DNA of 10,314 bases from Bacillota bacterium (GTDB taxonomy: Bacteria; Bacillota; Clostridia; Acetivibrionales; JANLFN01). Numbering within the stretch: the stretch's first letter is position 1; every line of letters begins with the position of its first letter. Below the pieces are notes generated by a model, which did no database searches, was not told the origin of the DNA, and saw only the letters and a list, made by a program, of their open reading frames with translations. The stretch covers positions 1 through 10,314 of the forward strand of contig JAEWTV010000026.1 of NCBI GenBank assembly GCA_023397675.1, given 5' to 3'. Both the position numbers and the translations under genes were made by a program. Shown here piece by piece: positions 6,739-10,314 of this stretch.

Positions 6739-6778
6739 AAAAGGAACTGCTGGGCGAATTTCCCAGTAGTTCCTTTTT
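6739..6778. terminator. Bidirectional rho-independent terminator
   Basis: The arms 6743-6754 and 6762-6773 pair over 12 positions with one G-U, loop of 7 nt, flanked by an A run on the left and a T run on the right. It can end the crcB transcript from the left and the lipoprotein transcript from the right. It lies about 130 bp from the crcB2 stop. The DNA between holds two TATAAT-like boxes (6625-6630, 6660-6665) but no gene that I can support. Confidence 0.9.
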
Positions 6779-6795
6779 TACAAGAAAAGCTTTAG

Positions 6796-6925
6796 TTATT
6801 GTTGAAATAATTCAGGAGTAACGCTTACCTCGGTAATCATAGCTAATGTACTATTATCACTGCTTTTGATGTATCTTCCATCATACTTCTTTCATCTGTA
6901 ACAAATGTGCCGTTTTCACCATCTA
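6796..6925 (-). pseudogene. Decayed duplicate of the lipoprotein gene's 3' part
   Basis: Bases 6858-6925 are about 94% identical (64 of 68, no gaps) to 6991-7058 inside the neighbouring lipoprotein gene, displaced by 133 bp. In the original frame the copy reads DGENGTFVTDERSM, then stops after about 26 codons. One frame over, it continues as YDGRYIKSSDNSTLAMITE and a further 12 codons to a TAA at 6798-6796, which looks like a genuine protein C-terminus. The simplest reading is the remains of a second copy or of the ancestral 3' end, now frameshifted and fused to the end of the intact ORF. Confidence 0.6.
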
Positions 6926-7578
6926 ACATTGAGTGCTGATATAGATTTAAGGGTATCATCATCATTGTATTCAAACATATAATTAGTATACACTGCTTTT
7001 GATATATCTTCATTCATACTTCTTTCATCTGTAACAAATGTGCAGTTTTCACCATCTACCTTATAGTAATAATCAGTTTTCTTTTTATCTGCTGTTATAT
7101 CACTGAAGGGTTTAGTTGGCTCTCCTATAGCTTTCAAAACGTCAGCTTTTTTATCCCCTAATTTTACACCCCTGAATGTATATTCAGGCTGTTCATCTGA
7201 AGACATCCTCGAGTAAATGATAGTAACTACTGTATCGTTTGTGTATGATACAGACAACTGTCCATATTCATACATATTTTGAAAACTTCCTTCCTTACCT
7301 TCACCTAAAAGCTTAACTACATCATCTTTCTTCATTCCTAGCGAAACTTCTTTTCCATCTTTCGATTTAACTCTGAATTCAGCAAGTTTTACTTCCTTAG
7401 CTGCTGCTTTTTTACTGTCTTTAACAGTACTATCACCAGCTACTGTTGTTGAGTCTGAGTTTGACCCGGCAGAACTATCACTACTGCCGCATCCAGCCAT
7501 TGCAAACATCATAGATATACACAACACAAAGATTGTAGCTGTACCAATAAGACTTTTAAAAGCATTTTTCTGTTTCAT
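6916..7578 (-). CDS. Lipoprotein with two SmpA/BLIP-like repeats
   Basis: The 220-residue protein has a Lys-containing N-region, a hydrophobic stretch (10-28) and a lipobox AMAGC with Cys30, so it should be lipid-anchored on the outer face of the membrane. A Ser/Thr/Lys-rich linker (31-65) leads to two similar units, SLGMKKDDVVKLLGE (79-93) and KLGDKKADVLKAIGE (139-153), each followed by Tyr-rich strands. This helix-then-sheet pattern is typical of small SmpA/OmlA or BLIP-like folds, so protein binding is likely, but the role is unknown. AGAGGGG lies 6 nt before the ATG. The last residues (NVRW) and the stop fall within the duplicated segment, read in a shifted frame, so the C-terminus may be newly formed. 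It is probably monocistronic. Confidence 0.82.
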   Translation of the reverse strand: MKQKNAFKSLIGTATIFVLCISMMFAMAGCGSSDSSAGSNSDSTTVAGDSTVKDSKKAAAKEVKLAEFRVKSKDGKEVSLGMKKDDVVKLLGEGKEGSFQNMYEYGQLSVSYTNDTVVTIIYSRMSSDEQPEYTFRGVKLGDKKADVLKAIGEPTKPFSDITADKKKTDYYYKVDGENCTFVTDERSMNEDISKAVYTNYMFEYNDDDTLKSISALNVRW

Positions 7579-7667
7579 TATTTACCCCTCTGCAATTATG
7601 CAAATATTTCATCTTTTATAGTATACTTATCATATTAATTGAAAAAAAGTGAATTAGTTGCACTTTC

Positions 7668-7858
7668 TTATATTTTTCTGCTAAGTCTAATAGTTTTTTT
7701 GCAAGCCATTTCCTCTCTTATACGTCTTTCATCGTCTGCGTATATTTCGAGTCAGAATTGCCTTCCAATAGTTTCAGATATTTTGTTTTAAACCTGTATA
7801 TGGTTTCTGCTTTTATTACTAAATAAATGACAGTTGTTGTTATAGAAAGTGACAATAT
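7668..7858 (-). pseudogene. Possible remnant of a small membrane protein gene
   Basis: No start codon with a ribosome binding site is present, but two adjoining frames look coding. One frame reads ILSLSITTTVIYLVIKAE, a membrane-helix-like stretch, then YRFKTKYLKLLEG and stops at 7718. The neighbouring frame continues DDERRIREEMACKKTIRLSR and stops at 7668. A single frameshift near 7725 would join them into a short protein with one membrane helix and a charged tail. This lies in the 330-bp gap between the lipoprotein and P-loop/Asp23 genes. I do not recognise a family, and chance open frames cannot be ruled out. Confidence 0.3.
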
Positions 7859-7893
7859 TAATTATAATTAGTGACAATTGTTGATATAACTCA
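7828..7893 (+). repeat. Three degenerate 22-bp tandem repeats
   Basis: TGACA occurs at 7828, 7850 and 7872, exactly 22 bp apart. The first and third units share TGACA-TTGTTG-TATA with two mismatches; the middle unit shares TGACAAT and the AT-rich right half. The repeats lie 16 bp beyond the stop codon of the P-loop/Asp23 gene and overlap the start of the possible decayed ORF. The 22-bp period, about two helical turns, would suit a protein-binding array, but expansion of an AT-rich sequence is equally possible. Confidence 0.5.
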
Positions 7894-7908
7894 CAATAAT
7901 AAAAACGG

Positions 7909-8736
7909 TTAACTCTTTTTTACTTCGACAACAAGGCTCTTGGCGATTAAATTCATTGACTTAATATTAAGTGCGGTAAGTCTTTCCACTTCATCCCTTA
8001 CCTGCTGCTGAATACCATGAAGAAGAGGTTTTATTACATATCCATATACCAGAACAAGATCCATTTCTATATAAATTCCTTCAGGATGGTTTTCAGCCCT
8101 GAACCTGGATATTCTGCTTACACCTTCAATATTTGAAGTAACATATTCTATTATCTGATAAACGGTATAATCCGAAATGGTATATCTCCCAAGATAACTG
8201 AAGGTAGGCCTTACAACGGATTTTTCACCTACAAGCTGATAACTGCCTTTACCTTTACGTTTGAAAATTTGAAGAGGATCAAGGAAATATCCTGAAAAGT
8301 CCTTTTTTATCTCAAAGGTAGGAACCGGAATAACATGCTTGCCCTGCTCTCTTCGTGTCATTAGCGCCTGATTTATTTCATACTCGCTTGCAACCTCATG
8401 AATATAGACCTTTTCATCTATGCCGGGAAGTCCGATTCTTTTTGCTATGGTCTCAACCATGCCTTCGGAGGTCCCAAGTATCAGTATCCCTTCAGGCTTG
8501 TATACTGCAATTGCTCTTTTTACTTCATTTGCATGATTTTCATCGGTAAAAAGGGCACGCTTGATTGAACCGATCTTTGTGCTTTCCCTTTTAGCAGATG
8601 AGCCGGCAACAATTTGATTGCCATGTATAAGAAGTCCGTCATCTATTAAAAATTCTATTCCGCGTTCCCTGGCTACCCATGTGGACCTGTGACTTTTACC
8701 TGTTCCGCTGGGCCCTATAAAACCGACCGCTTTCAA
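7909..8736 (-). CDS. P-loop NTPase fused to an Asp23/Gls24 (YloU-like) domain
   Basis: I choose TTG 8736, giving 275 residues beginning MKAVGFIGPS, because GGAGG (about 8749-8745) lies at correct spacing; the upstream in-frame TTG at 8751 overlaps that site. Residues 8-15 are a Walker A loop (GPSGTGKS), and Asp32-Asp33 in FLIDDGLLI resemble the 'DD' strand of HPr-kinase-like P-loops. Residues about 172-273 are an Asp23/Gls24 domain, with VVRPTFSYLGRYTIS, the YIEMDLVLVYG strand and the amphipathic C-terminal helix. Asp23-family proteins are linked to the cell envelope and stress responses in Gram-positive bacteria. The fused kinase-like domain suggests nucleotide-dependent control of that function, but the substrate is unknown. 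It has no signal peptide, so it is cytoplasmic or membrane-associated. Confidence 0.85.
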   Translation of the reverse strand: MKAVGFIGPSGTGKSHRSTWVARERGIEFLIDDGLLIHGNQIVAGSSAKRESTKIGSIKRALFTDENHANEVKRAIAVYKPEGILILGTSEGMVETIAKRIGLPGIDEKVYIHEVASEYEINQALMTRREQGKHVIPVPTFEIKKDFSGYFLDPLQIFKRKGKGSYQLVGEKSVVRPTFSYLGRYTISDYTVYQIIEYVTSNIEGVSRISRFRAENHPEGIYIEMDLVLVYGYVIKPLLHGIQQQVRDEVERLTALNIKSMNLIAKSLVVEVKKS

Positions 8737-8878
8737 ATTCAATACCTCCAATAAAATAACGGTATGTAAAGTATGAGTATTTTATAATTTTAACATAATT
8801 ATTATGGATAAGTATACCACTATAATAATTGCCGTATTGAATAAATATTAACCCGAAGAGTAATGCCGAAAAAGGTTT

Positions 8879-8920
8879 AAAAAAAGGGAAAAAGAGAGTT
8901 AATGACTCTCTTTTCTTCCC
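8879..8920 (-). terminator. Rho-independent terminator in the gap before ytxC
   Basis: Arms 8891-8899 and 8905-8913 (AAAGAGAGT/ACTCTCTTT) form a 9-bp stem with a 5-nt loop, extended by GGGAA 8886-8890 with TTCCC 8916-8920. On the minus strand it is followed by seven Ts. It lies about 220 bp beyond the terminator of ytxC, so it may end a separate short minus-strand transcript. Confidence 0.75.
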
Positions 8921-9064
8921 CCGGATAATTAGTCTTTAGTTTTTTGGCCTTTTTTGTCTTTTGCAATTTAGTAGTTTTTATCTTTTGTAAAAAACTTTAT
9001 ATTATCTATCCAACATTATGTAGTAAGATAGATTTTTTATACACTATGTTGTGTTACACGATAT

Positions 9065-9092
9065 ATTTTATCATCTGTTATGTAGATGTCAA
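9065..9092 (-). promoter_or_regulatory. Sigma-A-like promoter facing the terminator at 8879-8920
   Basis: On the minus strand, a perfect -35 TTGACA (9092-9087) and -10 TAAAAT (9070-9065) are separated by 16 bp. A start near 9058 and the terminator downstream would give a transcript of about 180 nt with no convincing ORF. The 436-bp gap 8737-9172 holds this promoter, two terminators and an inverted repeat ATCTATC/GATAGAT (9004-9010/9027-9033), but no gene I can support. Confidence 0.45.
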
Positions 9093-9143
9093 TATATAAT
9101 TACAAAAAAACTTGTAGTAATATAGTACTATTTATAATTTCAG

Positions 9144-9181
9144 GGGAAAAAATGAGAAGTAGGTCTATTTACCTACTTCTC
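9144..9181 (-). terminator. Terminator overlapping the ytxC stop codon
   Basis: An 11-bp perfect stem, 9154-9164 with 9171-9181, and a 6-nt loop are followed on the minus strand by ATTTTTT. The stop codon of ytxC (9175-9173) lies within the stem, so the last codons of the gene also encode the terminator. Confidence 0.9.
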
Positions 9182-10096
9182 CGTTTCACTTTTAGCCATT
9201 CTTACCGAGCACAAATCACAGCCTGAACAAATGAGTACCCTTCCTGAAAAAACATTCTTTATTGTTTCAAGGAGTTCCTTGTTCCTGAACTGATCCGTGC
9301 TGTGTATCATAATCCTTCTGGGTGCAAGCGTTATAAGAGAACTTACTAGCAAATCGTCACAGTTTATTTCGCCTTCGTTAATTTCTGTCATAAAGTCCTG
9401 AACGCATTCATTGGTAATTTCCTTACCGGTCCCATCAAGCAGCATATATTTGCCGTCAAATGACACAACAATATGAACAATGTCAAACTTGGGGTCCTGA
9501 ATGTCTACGAAATATCTCAAGAGTCTTATGAACTCCTTATATTCTCTCTCCATTAGAAAATCATCTACTGCTTTGTCTACTATTTCTTCAAGGTCTTTAA
9601 CATAATCCTTAAGCCTGAAATTGACGAATCCGTCAAGAATTATATTATTGGAGCTGTCAAAGTAATCCAGGAGCTTTCTAACTATTATATTCCGACGCCT
9701 TATCTGAAATATGCTGTTTAATATATTTTTATCGTCGTTTCTTATGATTTTTAAGGCAATATTTAAAATTTCCTGCTTCTCTGCTGAATTAAAGTAGCAA
9801 TAATTGCTATTAATAACCCTGACAATAAGTTTTTCTTCGTATTTTCTCAGTATAAAATCAGCCAACGCGTTAGCAACATGCACTGTAAGGAGACTATATG
9901 GCTGATATGTCTTATCATTAGAGTTTTTGTCTTCATTAATACTGCAGATAATGGAAGTCGAACCTTCGGAATTAACTTCATTGACAGAATAATTCACTTT
10001 TTTACTTTCCAATTGTTGTAATTCGTGGTTTATTTGCTGTAAAATATCATCAGCACACTCGTTAACTCCTATAGAGAGATACTGCATCAACTTCAC
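9173..10096 (-). CDS. ytxC: Putative sporulation protein YtxC-like
   Basis: The 307-residue cytoplasmic protein resembles the YtxC family, present in spore-forming Firmicutes and called sporulation-related without a known biochemical role. Visible features are a helical N-terminal half, a central stretch FVNFRLKDYVKDLEEIVDKA characteristic of the family, the segment EFIRLLRYFVDIQ, and a C-terminal beta/alpha part ending CSGCDLCS, giving cysteines 290, 293 and 296 in a CxxCxxC cluster that could bind metal. The start is uncertain: GTG 10096 is used here, but AAGGGA sits only 1-2 nt before it and is better placed for TTG 10090 or ATG 10087. It ends in a terminator that contains its stop codon, so nothing is co-transcribed after it. 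Confidence 0.85.
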   Translation of the reverse strand: MKLMQYLSIGVNECADDILQQINHELQQLESKKVNYSVNEVNSEGSTSIICSINEDKNSNDKTYQPYSLLTVHVANALADFILRKYEEKLIVRVINSNYCYFNSAEKQEILNIALKIIRNDDKNILNSIFQIRRRNIIVRKLLDYFDSSNNIILDGFVNFRLKDYVKDLEEIVDKAVDDFLMEREYKEFIRLLRYFVDIQDPKFDIVHIVVSFDGKYMLLDGTGKEITNECVQDFMTEINEGEINCDDLLVSSLITLAPRRIMIHSTDQFRNKELLETIKNVFSGRVLICSGCDLCSVRMAKSETEK

Positions 10097-10124
10097 ATCC
10101 CTTCAAATGTAGTATATGTCTTCG

Positions 10125-10226
10125 CTAAATGTTGTATGCAGCAATTGACCTACGCAATATTTGCCACAAAAACTGAAGTGCAGCATCTAACAGCATCGGA
10201 AGCGCAATACCAATTTTTTCACTCAT
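10125..10226 (-). CDS. Doubtful small ORF of 33 codons upstream of ytxC
   Basis: The reading frame begins MSEKIGIALPMLLDAALQFL and ends QILRRSIAAYNI. It is amphipathic and protein-like in composition, and the frame stays open about 10 codons before the ATG, but there is no Shine-Dalgarno sequence and no recognised family. It could be a leader peptide or the remnant of a larger gene. The remaining DNA to the right edge (10227-10314) is AT-rich and contains only a CGGT/ACCG hairpin and the palindrome GAACGTTC. Confidence 0.2.
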   Translation of the reverse strand: MSEKIGIALPMLLDAALQFLWQILRRSIAAYNI

Positions 10227-10314
10227 ATTCGACGGTAAAAAACCGCTACTGCCTTATTTTGCAGCATTTGAACGTTCGTTTTCTATATATATTATATGTA
10301 ATTACAATTAGTAA

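Noticed and set aside
7828..7893. CRISPR array
   Set aside because: The units are contiguous, degenerate 22-mers without spacers, and there are no cas genes in the window.
8737..8751. TTG at 8751 as start of the P-loop/Asp23 gene
   Set aside because: It overlaps the GGAGG that serves the TTG at 8736; the P-loop strand begins right after the later start.
9004..9040. Plus-strand terminator (ATCTATC/GATAGAT followed by six Ts)
   Set aside because: No plus-strand gene or promoter lies upstream that would use it, and the stem is only 7 A-T-rich pairs with a 16-nt loop.
10264..10277. LexA box at the palindrome GAACGTTC
   Set aside because: The Gram-positive LexA site needs four bases between GAAC and GTTC; here there are none.
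10097..10314. T-box or c-di-GMP riboswitch upstream of ytxC
   Set aside because: A GTAGCGGTTTTTTACCG segment recalls part of the c-di-GMP aptamer, but the rest of the consensus, a T-box sequence and a terminator are all missing.

Overview
The window is AT-rich, Gram-positive-style DNA with strong GGAGG-type ribosome binding sites, frequent TTG/GTG starts and short intergenic regions. Together with a YtxC-like sporulation protein, a DUF6062 protein, a P-loop/Asp23 fusion, an Ogg-type glycosylase and tandem crcB genes behind a fluoride riboswitch, this points to an anaerobic spore-former of the class Clostridia. A cellulolytic Ruminiclostridium/Acetivibrio-type organism is my best guess, made from gene style rather than a database match. 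No insertion sequence, phage, CRISPR or tRNA/rRNA gene was seen.

Layout. At 1-51 (minus) is the N-terminal stub of an unidentified gene, divergent from a plus-strand protein with a repeated beta-propeller-like N-terminal part and a coiled-coil tail (279-1736). About 1735-2045 (minus) appears to hold a complete independent structured RNA gene: extended -10 promoter, rod-like fold of about 220 nt and a strong terminator. Next on the minus strand are a DUF3343 gene (2218-2478) with an unusually GC-rich leader that can form a pseudoknot, and an 8-oxoguanine DNA glycosylase (2625-3509). The plus strand then carries a DUF6062 Cys/His protein (3629-4330), a GT-C membrane glycosyltransferase (4360-5631) and the fluoride module (promoter, fluoride riboswitch with terminator, crcB1 and crcB2 overlapping by one base, 5661-6608).

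A bidirectional terminator (6739-6778) separates this from a minus-strand run: a lipoprotein with a decayed duplicate of its 3' end (6796-7578), a decayed small ORF and 22-bp repeats (7668-7893), the P-loop/Asp23 fusion (7909-8736), a possible small transcript (about 8879-9092) and ytxC (9173-10096). The 218 bp beyond ytxC hold only a doubtful 33-codon ORF.

The best understood unit is the fluoride module: the aptamer and the terminator share the same strand, so fluoride should permit transcription of two CrcB subunits that probably form a heterodimeric channel. The two least explained elements are the structured RNA near 1809-2030 and the pseudoknot leader of the DUF3343 gene.
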